A stretch of 64,000 nucleotides of DNA. Source: Caulobacter flavus (GTDB taxonomy: Bacteria; Pseudomonadota; Alphaproteobacteria; Caulobacterales; Caulobacteraceae). The notes under the pieces are model-generated. The model ran no database searches. It saw only the letters and a program-made list of their open reading frames with translations, and was not told where the DNA came from. Each line of letters begins with the position of its first letter. Position 1 is the stretch's first letter. Positions 25,046 through 32,544 of the stretch are shown in pieces. Made by a program: the position numbers and the translations under genes. The stretch spans positions 4,438,001-4,502,000 of the forward strand of contig NZ_CP026100.1 in NCBI RefSeq assembly GCF_003722335.1, read 5' to 3'.

Positions 25046-25074
25046 CGGCGCCTTGGAGCATCAGAGGCGCGGGA

Positions 25075-25437
25075 TCAGGCCGCTTCGGCGCGGCCGGCCA
25101 GCCCCTGCATGATCATGCGGTTGATCTCGATCAGCGGCTCGAAGTCCTCTTCCTTGCGCATGACCAGGCTCGAGTGACGACCGACCCAGATGCTCAGCGA
25201 GATGATGCTCGCGCGCAGCTCCTTGGTCATCGTGTTCTCGGGCAGCGCGCAGTCGGTCGCCAGCGCCGACCAGACGCGGCGGTTCCAGTCCAGCGCGTGG
25301 ATACGCGTCTGGATGTCGTTCACGTCGGCCTGGGAAGCCTCCATGAGGGCGCGCGTCACCTGTCCGAACAGGCGATACTCGACCTCACGCGGATTCTCAG
25401 TCCTGGTCGCCGCCTGCTGGTAGGCCCGAAGAGACAT
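25075..25437 (-). CDS. flaF: Flagellar biosynthesis regulator FlaF
   Basis: A 120-aa all-helical protein with the FlaF hallmarks 'AYQQAATRTENPREVEYRLFGQVTRALMEA' and 'LDWNRRVWSALATDC'. FlaF acts with FlbT: FlaF promotes flagellin production and secretion, while FlbT restrains it. The start codon lies inside the flbT coding region (41-nt overlap), implying coupled translation. GAGAGG lies upstream of the ATG. Confidence 0.95.
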   Translation of the reverse strand: MSLRAYQQAATRTENPREVEYRLFGQVTRALMEASQADVNDIQTRIHALDWNRRVWSALATDCALPENTMTKELRASIISLSIWVGRHSSLVMRKEEDFEPLIEINRMIMQGLAGRAEAA

Positions 25438-25822
25438 TCCCCAACCTCTCGTCTTCGTAATCGATCAACTTACGGCTCAGCATGAGCGCCTTGTAGTACT
25501 CGCGGGCCATGACGTGCTTGGAGATCGCGATGCAATCGGCCAGCACGCCCGGGTTCCTCACCACGCCCATGAACTCGGTCAGGCGCGTGGCGAACTCGTC
25601 GTAGTATTTCTCCGCGCCGCTCTCCTCCAGGTACATCATCATGACCGGGAAGTAGATGTGACGCGATGGCGTGGTCACCTGGTCGGGCTGCATGATGTCC
25701 TTCTCACGCAGCACCGAAGCCTTGTTCTGCAGGACCAGCACCCCGCGACGATCGCCGTTCTGGACGACCGCCCCGTTGAGCACGAATTTCTCGCCGGGCT
25801 TAAGCGACAGCTTCAAAGGCAC
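25397..25822 (-). CDS. flbT: Flagellin mRNA regulator FlbT
   Basis: A 141-aa RNA-binding repressor. It starts at GTG 25822 ('PLKLSLKPGEKFVLNGAVVQNGDRRG'), giving the standard Caulobacter length; AAAGGA precedes it. An upstream in-frame ATG at 25864 would add 14 unconserved residues. FlbT binds the 5' leader of fljK mRNA and promotes its decay when the filament cannot be assembled. It is in an operon with flaF and divergent from flmG. Confidence 0.95.
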   Translation of the reverse strand: MPLKLSLKPGEKFVLNGAVVQNGDRRGVLVLQNKASVLREKDIMQPDQVTTPSRHIYFPVMMMYLEESGAEKYYDEFATRLTEFMGVVRNPGVLADCIAISKHVMAREYYKALMLSRKLIDYEDERLGNVSSGLPAGGDQD

Positions 25823-25951
25823 TTTTGGCCGTTCCTTTCCATCGCTGCGCCCGTCCGCCGTCATGGCGGTTCGCCGGTATGGCGTTCGACCGGAACCTAG
25901 AGGGCAGCGGGTTAACGCCCTATTGCCGGCCGCGCGACCGTAAGTCGCAGC

Positions 25952-25966
25952 TTAGGACACAATTAA
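25952..25966. promoter_or_regulatory. Candidate CtrA-binding site between flbT and flmG
   Basis: TTAG-GACACAA-TTAA matches seven of the eight fixed bases of the CtrA box TTAA-N7-TTAA. It lies 48 bp before flmG and 130 bp before flbT. CtrA drives early flagellar genes in Caulobacter, so either gene could be the target. Confidence 0.5.
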
Positions 25967-26013
25967 GCATACTCGCCCAGAGGATGAAGCCACCCAATCG
26001 CCAAGGTGTACGC

Positions 26014-27807
26014 ATGTCCCGCAATCTCGGCTCCGGAATCTCCGCCGCCGCCCTCGCAACCGCCCAGGAGGCGGCCGGCCAAGGGGTCCTTCCGGGCCTG
26101 CGCGCGTCCCAGCTCGGCGATTCCGCCTCCGCCGATTCGATCGCCCGCCTCAATCGCGAGGCCAGCGCGGTCCAGGATCCGGCCACCATCAAGCTGCTCA
26201 ACAAGGCCATCATCGCCGTGCAGCGCGGCGAGTACGCCCTGGCCGAGAAGACCGCGCTCAAGGCGCTCAAGAAGAACGAGCGCGCCGGCCCCGCCTGGCA
26301 CGTGCTGGCCGTGGCCCGCGAGAAGCTGGGCGACTTCGCCTCGTCGATGCATTGCTACGACGCTGCGCTGAAGCTCCTGCCCAACGAGGCCGCCGTCGCC
26401 GGCGACCTTGGCCGCCTGGCGTTCCGCATGGAGATGCCGGAGATCGCCGCCAAGCTGTTCATGCACTTCCTTAACGCCAACCCCGGCAGCCTGGAAGCCA
26501 CCAACAACCTGGCCTGCGCCCTGCGCGACCTGAACCAGGAATCGGCGGCGATCGACATCCTCAAGCCGGCCATCCAGGCCAACCCCACGCAGCCGGTGCT
26601 CTGGAACACCCTGGGCACGGTGATGTGCAGCCTGGGCGAAGGCCGCACGGCCGTGACCTTCTTCGACGAGGTGCTGCGGCTGGCGCCGCAGTTCGGCAAG
26701 GGCCTGCACAATCGCGCCTTCGCCCGCCTGGACCTGGGCGACGTCGAAGGCGCTCTGGCCGACTGCGACGCCGGCATCCTGGTCGCCGATTCTTCCGAAG
26801 ACCTGGCCGCCATGAGCTTCGCCCGCTCGACGATCCTGCTGGCCCTCGGCCGGGTCACCGAGGGCTGGGCCGCCTACGGCGCGCGCCTGTCGACCGAGCT
26901 GGGCGGCGTTCCCAACTACCAGTTCCCCGTGCCGGTCTGGAAGAAGGGCGAGGACCTCGCCGGCAAGGGCCTGCTGGTCGTGGCCGAGCAGGGCCTGGGC
27001 GACGAGGTGATGTTCGCCAACACCCTGCCTGACGTCGCCGAGGCCCTTGGCCCCGACGGCAAGCTGTCGATCCTGGTCGAGCGCCGCCTGGTCCCGCTGT
27101 TCGAGCGCAGCTATCCGCAGGCGAACGTCGCCGTTCACCGTACGGTCGCCTATCAGGGCCACATCTATCGCGACGCGCCGTTCATCGAGGACTGGTCGAG
27201 CATCGACCGCTGGGTTCCCATGGGCTCGCTGCTCGAGACCCTGCGCCCGTCGGTCGAGGCCTTCCCCAAGCGCGAGCGCTTCCTCACGCCCGATCCCGAG
27301 CGCGTGGCCCACTGGAAGAAGGTGCTGGAGGACGCCCCTCCCGGCCCCAAGGTCGGCCTGCTGTGGAAGAGCCTGAAGCTGAACGCCGAGCGCGCCCGCC
27401 TGTTCTCGCCGTTCGAGCTGTGGGAGCCGGTGCTGAAGACGCCGGGCGTCTCGTTCATCAACCTGCAGTACGGCGACTGCGACGAGGAGATCGCCTACGC
27501 CCGCGACCAGCTGGGCGTCGAGATCTGGACCCCGCCCGGCATCGACCTGAAGCAGGATCTCGACGACGTCGCCGCGCTCTCCTGCGCGCTGGACCTGGTC
27601 ATCGGCTTCTCCAACGCCACCATCAACCTGGCCGGCGCCTGCGGCGCGCCGATCTGGATGCTGACCGGCGCGGCCTCGTGGACCCGCCTCGGCTCGGACC
27701 ATTCGCCCTGGTATCCGCAGTGCCGCTGCTTCATCGCGCCCGACTATGACGACTGGCGGCCAATCATGGCCGACGTCGCCGGGGCCCTGGCCGAATTCGC
27801 GAAATAG
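26014..27807 (+). CDS. flmG: Flagellin glycosyltransferase FlmG (TPR plus GT domain)
   Basis: A protein of about 597 aa. The N-terminal half (residues about 40-270) is a series of TPR repeats ('AIIAVQRGEYALAEKTALKALKKN', 'AWHVLAVAREKLGDFASSMHCYDAALKLLP'). The C-terminal half is a GT-B-like domain with 'VVAEQGLGDEVMFANTLP' and 'LDLVIGFSNATINLAGACGAPIWML', as in SPINDLY/GT41-like proteins. In Caulobacter, FlmG binds flagellin through its TPRs and transfers a pseudaminic-acid-type sugar. The frame is open far upstream, but ATG 26014 (AAGG before it) gives the usual length. Confidence 0.92.
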   Translation: MSRNLGSGISAAALATAQEAAGQGVLPGLRASQLGDSASADSIARLNREASAVQDPATIKLLNKAIIAVQRGEYALAEKTALKALKKNERAGPAWHVLAVAREKLGDFASSMHCYDAALKLLPNEAAVAGDLGRLAFRMEMPEIAAKLFMHFLNANPGSLEATNNLACALRDLNQESAAIDILKPAIQANPTQPVLWNTLGTVMCSLGEGRTAVTFFDEVLRLAPQFGKGLHNRAFARLDLGDVEGALADCDAGILVADSSEDLAAMSFARSTILLALGRVTEGWAAYGARLSTELGGVPNYQFPVPVWKKGEDLAGKGLLVVAEQGLGDEVMFANTLPDVAEALGPDGKLSILVERRLVPLFERSYPQANVAVHRTVAYQGHIYRDAPFIEDWSSIDRWVPMGSLLETLRPSVEAFPKRERFLTPDPERVAHWKKVLEDAPPGPKVGLLWKSLKLNAERARLFSPFELWEPVLKTPGVSFINLQYGDCDEEIAYARDQLGVEIWTPPGIDLKQDLDDVAALSCALDLVIGFSNATINLAGACGAPIWMLTGAASWTRLGSDHSPWYPQCRCFIAPDYDDWRPIMADVAGALAEFAK

Positions 27808-27886
27808 TCGGCAGGAACATCGGGCGCCGGGGCGGGTTTGATTCTCCGAACGGGCGGCGGTCGCCGCCCCATCAGGGAGACCCGCC

Positions 27887-28273
27887 ATGCCGCCGGAAAC
27901 CGACTACGACCCGCAGGATGTCGCCGAGGTCCTGGACGAGACCAACCTGACCGAAGACGGCCAGGACATCGCCAATTTCGACGATATCGAAGACGTCTAC
28001 GACGTCACCCAGGCGGACGACGACGCCGCCGAGGACGAAGACGACGACTACGACATCCTCGACGAGTCCGAACTCGACGACATCGACGACGAACTCGAGG
28101 CCGGCCGTGACGACGAGGGGCTGGACGTCGAGCGCGAGCCGCTGGATCCCGTGGGCGGCGGCCTTTCCGACGAGGACCTCGTCTCCTCCGACGACGAGGA
28201 ACCTTCCGACTACGAGTCGACGCGCCTGGCCGACGACGACATCGAGGCCCTGGGCTACGAGCGCCGTCGTTAG
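27887..28273 (+). CDS. Highly acidic protein of unknown function
   Basis: A 128-aa protein made largely of Asp and Glu, with long runs such as 'QADDDAAEDEDDDYDILDESELDDIDDELEA', and a short basic end 'YERRR'. There is no signal peptide, helix span or known domain; it is probably disordered. The ATG has GGGAG about 8 nt upstream and codon bias matches the genome, so it is likely real. It could be a nucleic-acid-mimic or chaperone-like protein; this is speculation. Confidence 0.75.
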   Translation: MPPETDYDPQDVAEVLDETNLTEDGQDIANFDDIEDVYDVTQADDDAAEDEDDDYDILDESELDDIDDELEAGRDDEGLDVEREPLDPVGGGLSDEDLVSSDDEEPSDYESTRLADDDIEALGYERRR

Positions 28274-28389
28274 GCCAGATCCTTAAAAACAGCGCCGCAA
28301 GCGTTCTAGCCCGCCCTCGCGCACGCCCTTAGTTGCGCTCTCCACACCGCCGAGTCAGGCTCCTTGAAGGCCCGACAGGAGATCAACGC

Positions 28390-28545
28390 ATGTCCGATCC
28401 GAAGCCCGAGAAACCCAAGGACGAGGCCGACCAGCCGGAGTACCTGGAAGATCAGCTGGAAGAAGGCCTGGAAGACAGCTTCCCCGCCAGCGATCCGCCC
28501 TCGGTGGCGCGTCGCCATCGCCAGCCGCCTCACAACCCGTCTTGA
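28390..28545 (+). CDS. Small acidic conserved protein
   Basis: A 51-aa protein with the segment 'LEDQLEEGLEDSFPASDPPSVARRH'. The 'EEGLEDSFPASDPPS' motif is a recurring signature of short uncharacterised alphaproteobacterial proteins. ATG 28390 follows AGGAG at 7-8 nt. No membrane segment. Function unknown. Confidence 0.75.
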   Translation: MSDPKPEKPKDEADQPEYLEDQLEEGLEDSFPASDPPSVARRHRQPPHNPS

Positions 28546-28632
28546 TCGCGCGGCGCGGCTCTGTAGGTTAGCCCTGAAGATTTGAACACTTGTTCGAGGC
28601 GCGTCCGACAGGAGCGCCGTCAGGGACACCGC

Positions 28633-29499
28633 ATGAGCTCGCGCTTCGAAGGCACCGCCGACTACGTCGCCACCGAGGACCTCAAGGTCGCCGTCAACGC
28701 CGCCGTGGCCCTGGAACGGCCCCTGCTGATCAAGGGCGAGCCAGGCACAGGCAAGACGGTGCTGGCCTACGAGGTCGCCAAGGCGATGGGTGCGCCGCTG
28801 CTGACCTGGCACATCAAGTCGACGACCAAGGCCCAGCAGGGTCTCTACGAGTACGACGCCGTCACCCGGCTGCGCGACAGCCAGCTGGGCGACGAGCGCG
28901 TCAAGGACGTTCGGAACTACATCAAGAAGGGCAAGCTCTGGGAGGCGTTCGAAGCGCCCGTCCGCCCCGTGCTGCTGATCGACGAGATCGACAAGGCCGA
29001 CATCGAGTTCCCGAACGACCTCCTGCAGGAGCTCGATCGGATGGAGTTCTTCGTCTACGAGACCGGCGAGACGATCAAGGCCAAGGTCCGGCCGGTGATG
29101 ATCATCACCTCCAACAACGAGAAGGAACTGCCGGACGCCTTCCTGCGCCGCTGCTTCTTCCACTACATCCGCTTCCCCGAGGAGGCGACGATGCAGGCCA
29201 TCGTCGACGTGCATTTCCCGGGCATCAAGCAGAAGCTGGTCGCCGAGGCGCTGCGCATCTTCTACGACATGCGCAAGGTGCCGGGCCTGAAGAAGAAGCC
29301 GTCGACCTCGGAGCTGCTCGACTGGCTGAAGCTCCTGCTTGTCGAGGACATCGACGAGACTGTGCTGCGCGAGAAGGATCCCACCAAGCTGATCCCGCCG
29401 CTGCACGGCGCCCTGCTGAAGAACGAGCAGGACGTCCATCTGTTCGAGCGCCTGGCCTTTCTGGCCCGCCGCGAAGGCAGCGCTCGTCCGGGCCAATAG
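28633..29499 (+). CDS. MoxR-family AAA+ ATPase
   Basis: A 288-aa MoxR ATPase (CoxD-like branch). The Walker A is GEPGTGKT (about residues 36-43), the Walker B 'LLIDEIDKAD' (about 117-126), sensor 1 'MIITSNNEKELPDAFLRRCFFH' (about 156-177), then a helical lid ending 'STSELLDWLKLLL'. MoxR proteins act as chaperones that mature metal enzymes, normally with a von Willebrand factor A partner encoded next door. No such partner follows here, which is unusual. Confidence 0.93.
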   Translation: MSSRFEGTADYVATEDLKVAVNAAVALERPLLIKGEPGTGKTVLAYEVAKAMGAPLLTWHIKSTTKAQQGLYEYDAVTRLRDSQLGDERVKDVRNYIKKGKLWEAFEAPVRPVLLIDEIDKADIEFPNDLLQELDRMEFFVYETGETIKAKVRPVMIITSNNEKELPDAFLRRCFFHYIRFPEEATMQAIVDVHFPGIKQKLVAEALRIFYDMRKVPGLKKKPSTSELLDWLKLLLVEDIDETVLREKDPTKLIPPLHGALLKNEQDVHLFERLAFLARREGSARPGQ

Positions 29500-29575
29500 T
29501 CCCGTTACCGCAATTTCATTGGACGCCGGTCGCCGAGCCGCACACCTTCGCGCCGTACGTGAAGGATTTTCCCCG

Positions 29576-30409
29576 ATGCGCCTCATCCTGGTCCTGGCCG
29601 CCGGCGCCGCCGCCCTCGTCGCCTGCTCGCCGCCCGCATCGGTCAAGACCGAGCGGCACGAGCGCGTGGTCCACAGGCGCGAGCCGCTACGGGCGATCGA
29701 GCGGCTGGACTGCCCCGAGCGCCAGGGAAGGCTGACCCGCGTCAGCATCGCGCCGGATGGCAAGTCGTGCGGCTATGCCGGCGACCAGGCCGAGGTGACG
29801 CTGCGCCTGCTCGCCCTGTCGGGCGACGACGCCGAGGCCGCGCTCGCCCCGATCGAGACCGACCTCAAGGCGCTGATGCCGCACCTCAAGGCCCCGGCCG
29901 CGCCCGGCGCGCCGAAAGGCAAGGAAAGCGCCCATATCAAGCTGCCCGGCGTCAGCATCGACGCCCGCGACGAAGGCGCGGACATCCGCATCGGCGGCAT
30001 GACGATCAACGCCGACGACGGCGAGGCGCAGGTGCGCATCACCAAGAACGTCACCAGCCAGGACGGGGCGCGCGCCACCTCGGTCGAGGAGCGCAAGGAC
30101 GGCGGCCGCGAAAGCCGCACGGTGCAGGTCAGCAGTTCCGACGACAAGGACGGCGAGGTCGACATCCGGGCCGACGACCATGGCGCGGTCGTGCGCCACC
30201 GCCAGAAGGAGAACGACGGTGTGCGCGCCACCCTCGTGCTGGCCAGCGACAAGGCGACCGCCGGCTATCACCTGGCCGGCTACGAGGCCCGCGGCCCCAA
30301 GGGCGGCCCGCTGGCCGTCGCCGTCGTCAAGGCCAAGGACCGCAACTCCGAGGACGGCGACCTGTTCAAGGACATGAAGGCGCTGGTCCGCCACAACGTG
30401 GGCGGGTGA
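29576..30409 (+). CDS. Lipoprotein of unknown function
   Basis: A 277-aa protein with a lipoprotein signal 'MRLILVLAAGAAALVAC' (lipobox LVAC, Cys17). The mature part contains 'LDCPERQGRLTRVSIAPDGKSCGYAG' (two Cys, probable disulfide) and a repetitive charged region from about residue 115 to 215 with beta-rich 'ADIRIGGMTINADDGEAQVRI' repeats. No family recognised. It is 76 bp after moxR and ends at a family A repeat. Confidence 0.75.
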   Translation: MRLILVLAAGAAALVACSPPASVKTERHERVVHRREPLRAIERLDCPERQGRLTRVSIAPDGKSCGYAGDQAEVTLRLLALSGDDAEAALAPIETDLKALMPHLKAPAAPGAPKGKESAHIKLPGVSIDARDEGADIRIGGMTINADDGEAQVRITKNVTSQDGARATSVEERKDGGRESRTVQVSSSDDKDGEVDIRADDHGAVVRHRQKENDGVRATLVLASDKATAGYHLAGYEARGPKGGPLAVAVVKAKDRNSEDGDLFKDMKALVRHNVGG

Positions 30410-30417
30410 GGCGCAAA

Positions 30418-30548
30418 GAACCTTCCCCTGTGGGGGAGGTGATCGCGAAGCGATCGGTGGGGGCGTAACTACCGACTTCCGGCTTCCCGGAAGCTAAAAA
30501 CTTCCCCCCACCGGCCTTCGGCCGCCTCCCCCGCAGGGGGAGGTTTTT
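30418..30548. repeat. Family A intergenic palindromic repeat, copy A1
   Basis: About 130 bp between convergent genes, with inverted CCCCTGTGGGGGAGG and CCTCCCCCGCAGGGGGAGG ends, an internal GATCGCGAAGCGATC palindrome and GGCCTTCGGCC. It is nearly identical to the copy at 49292-49428 over both arms; only the middle spacer differs. Each arm is itself a hairpin, so the unit could act as a bidirectional terminator. Confidence 0.85.
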
Positions 30549-30919
30549 CAGATCGGCGTGACTTCCATCACCTTGTAGGTCAGCGGCCGACCGTCCTCGT
30601 CGGTGACGGTGACGTATTCGCCGATGGCGAAGCGATGCTGGCCCAGGCGATGGACGGGCTCGTCGTCGATCTGGTCGTCCTCGTCATAGTCGAAGAACCA
30701 GCGCTCGCCGCGGCGGGCCAGCCGGCCGTCAGCCGGGTCTTCGTCTGGGGCGAACCGGCGCACCGCGCAGTCCTTCTTCGCCTTGGCGTACTCGGCCTCG
30801 TCCAGGTGCCCGTCGGCCGTCAGCGGCGCGGTCAGGGCGTAGCCGCGATGGTCGTCGCCGCCGGAGAATTCGGTGCCCGGATTGCGGGCCAGACGCATGA
30901 CGATGCGCGATAGGGACAT
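30548..30919 (-). CDS. Conserved hypothetical protein
   Basis: A 123-aa soluble protein ('MSLSRIVMRLARNPGTEFSGGDDHRGYALTAPL'). The N-terminal half contains 'LDEAEYAKAKKDCAVRRF' and the C-terminal half looks like a small beta domain ('RFAIGEYVTVTDEDGRPLTYKVMEV'). The start at 30919 is backed by a perfect AGGAGG 6 nt upstream. It lies 34 bp downstream of the universal stress protein gene and may share its FixK-type promoter. Function unknown. Confidence 0.8.
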   Translation of the reverse strand: MSLSRIVMRLARNPGTEFSGGDDHRGYALTAPLTADGHLDEAEYAKAKKDCAVRRFAPDEDPADGRLARRGERWFFDYDEDDQIDDEPVHRLGQHRFAIGEYVTVTDEDGRPLTYKVMEVTPI

Positions 30920-30953
30920 GGACTGCCTCCTTCTTATGGTTGGGGGGAAAAAC

Positions 30954-31766
30954 TCAGTGCGACAGGAAGAGCGACGGGCCGTCGGCGTTCAGCAGGCTGC
31001 GCGTCGTGCCGCCGAAGATGAACTCCTGCAGGCGCGGATGGCCGAAGGCGCCGGCGACCAGGAAATCGGCCCCCTCCGCCCTCGCCGCCTCCAGCAACAG
31101 CTTGGCCGCGTCGTGAGAGCCTTCCAGCACGCGCACCTGGGCCGAAACGCCCCGGGCGGCCAGGAAGTCGACCATCCGGGCCAGCTCGAAGCTGCGCGAC
31201 GAGGCCGCCGGCGCGCCGGCCACAACCACGCGCGAGGCCTTCTGCAGCAGCGGCAGCGCGGTGCGCAGAGCGCGGCTGGCTTCCTTGCCGCCGTCCCAGG
31301 CGACCAGAGCCGTTCCGCCGACCTTCAGCCCATCGCGGGCGACCACGACGGGCCGCTGCTCGTCGGCGATCATCTGCTGAAAGGCCTCGGCCAGCGGGCC
31401 CTTGCCGCGGGCGGCGGCGCTGTCGAATACGATGACGTCCGACAGCCGGCACTCCATGGCCAGGCCCGCCCAGACGGGCGACTCCAGCGTGGTGACGCGT
31501 GACTTCGGATAGCCCACGGCCGCGACCATCGCCTCGACGGCGTGCGCGCCCTCGACGGCGGCCTCTTTCAGGCTCTCCAGGGCCGTGACCTGCACGCCGC
31601 CCATGAAGCCCTCGCCCATCCAAGGCATCAGGTCGGCCACGTCGGCCGGCGCATGGACGGCGGCCAGCTCGGCGTCGAACGCGCCGGCCAGTTCGGCCGC
31701 CGCGCGCAACACGCCCTCGTCGGGCCGGGCGCCCGCGAGCGGCGCCATGATCCTTGCCCAGCTCAT
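30954..31766 (-). CDS. Universal stress protein (tandem USP)
   Basis: A protein of about 270 aa with two USP units. The first starts 'MSWARIMAPLAGARPDEGVLRAAAELAGAF'. The second ends with 'VAGAFGHPRLQEFIFGGTTRSLL', which has the G-x2-G-x9-G-(S/T) ATP-binding signature. The ATG at 31766 has AAGGAGG 8 nt upstream; longer frames lack support. USPs of this type are commonly induced by low oxygen in alphaproteobacteria, which agrees with the FNR/FixK box 80 bp upstream. Confidence 0.9.
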   Translation of the reverse strand: MSWARIMAPLAGARPDEGVLRAAAELAGAFDAELAAVHAPADVADLMPWMGEGFMGGVQVTALESLKEAAVEGAHAVEAMVAAVGYPKSRVTTLESPVWAGLAMECRLSDVIVFDSAAARGKGPLAEAFQQMIADEQRPVVVARDGLKVGGTALVAWDGGKEASRALRTALPLLQKASRVVVAGAPAASSRSFELARMVDFLAARGVSAQVRVLEGSHDAAKLLLEAARAEGADFLVAGAFGHPRLQEFIFGGTTRSLLNADGPSLFLSH

Positions 31767-31845
31767 GATCGGTCCTCCTTGTCCACGGCGTGACGGCACG
31801 CTTTCTGACAAAACGCATTTCCACAGGCGTCGGGCCGGGCCATCA

Positions 31846-31859
31846 TTGATCTTCATCAA
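31846..31859. promoter_or_regulatory. FNR/FixK box between the stress protein and HD hydrolase genes
   Basis: TTGAT-CTTC-ATCAA is a perfect match to the FNR/FixK consensus TTGAT-N4-ATCAA. Its centre is about 86 bp from the stress protein start and 50 bp from the divergent HD gene start, so activation of the stress protein at a site near -41 is plausible. Confidence 0.85.
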
Positions 31860-31902
31860 GCGATGCGGCACTCAAACCACCTTCACCATAAGGAACGATC
31901 TC

Positions 31903-32544
31903 GTGGCCAAAGGGCTGCATAAGGGCCCTCCGAGGGCGTGGCAGCGGATGCTGTCGGGCCGCAGGCTGGACCTGCTGGACCCCTCGCCCATGGACATCGA
32001 GATAGAGGACATCGCCCACGGCCTGGCGCGCGTGGCCCGCTGGAACGGCCAGACGATCGGCGACCACGGCTTCTCGGTGGCCCAGCACAGCCTGGTGGTC
32101 GAGGAGATCGCCGCCCACATCAAGCCCGACCTCGAGCCGCGCTGGCGCCTGGCGGCCCTGCTGCACGACGCCTCCGAGTACGTGATCGGCGACATGATCA
32201 GCCCGTTCAAGGCGGCCCTGGGCGTCTCGTACAAGGACTTCGAGGCGCGGCTGGAAGACGCCATCCACATCCGCTTCGGCCTGCCGCCCAAGACCCCGGC
32301 ACCGGTCAAGAAGCTGATCAAGCAGGCCGACCGCGCCTGCGCCTTCTTCGAAGCCACCCAACTGGCCGGCTTCGAGCACGGCGAATCCCTGTCGATCTTC
32401 GGGGCGCCGCCAGCCGGCTACGATCTGAAGATCGTCCCCCTGCCCCCGTTTGAAGCCCAGGCCCGCTACGTCCAGCGCTTCCACGTGCTGTCCAAGGCCG
32501 CCGGCTACGAATCCGCGCCGGGCGAAGCGTTCGAGACCGAATGA
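31903..32544 (+). CDS. HD-domain hydrolase (YfbR-like)
   Basis: A 213-aa protein with the HD metal-binding set: 'HGFSVAQHSLVV', 'LAALLHDASEYVIGD' (HD pair) and a later 'IKQADRACAFFE' Asp. This layout is that of COG1896-type 5'-nucleotidase/phosphohydrolases. The start is GTG 31903 with AAGGAA about 7 nt upstream. It overlaps the NUDIX-like gene by ATGA, so the two are co-translated. The substrate is probably a nucleoside monophosphate, by family only. Confidence 0.88.
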   Translation: MAKGLHKGPPRAWQRMLSGRRLDLLDPSPMDIEIEDIAHGLARVARWNGQTIGDHGFSVAQHSLVVEEIAAHIKPDLEPRWRLAALLHDASEYVIGDMISPFKAALGVSYKDFEARLEDAIHIRFGLPPKTPAPVKKLIKQADRACAFFEATQLAGFEHGESLSIFGAPPAGYDLKIVPLPPFEAQARYVQRFHVLSKAAGYESAPGEAFETE

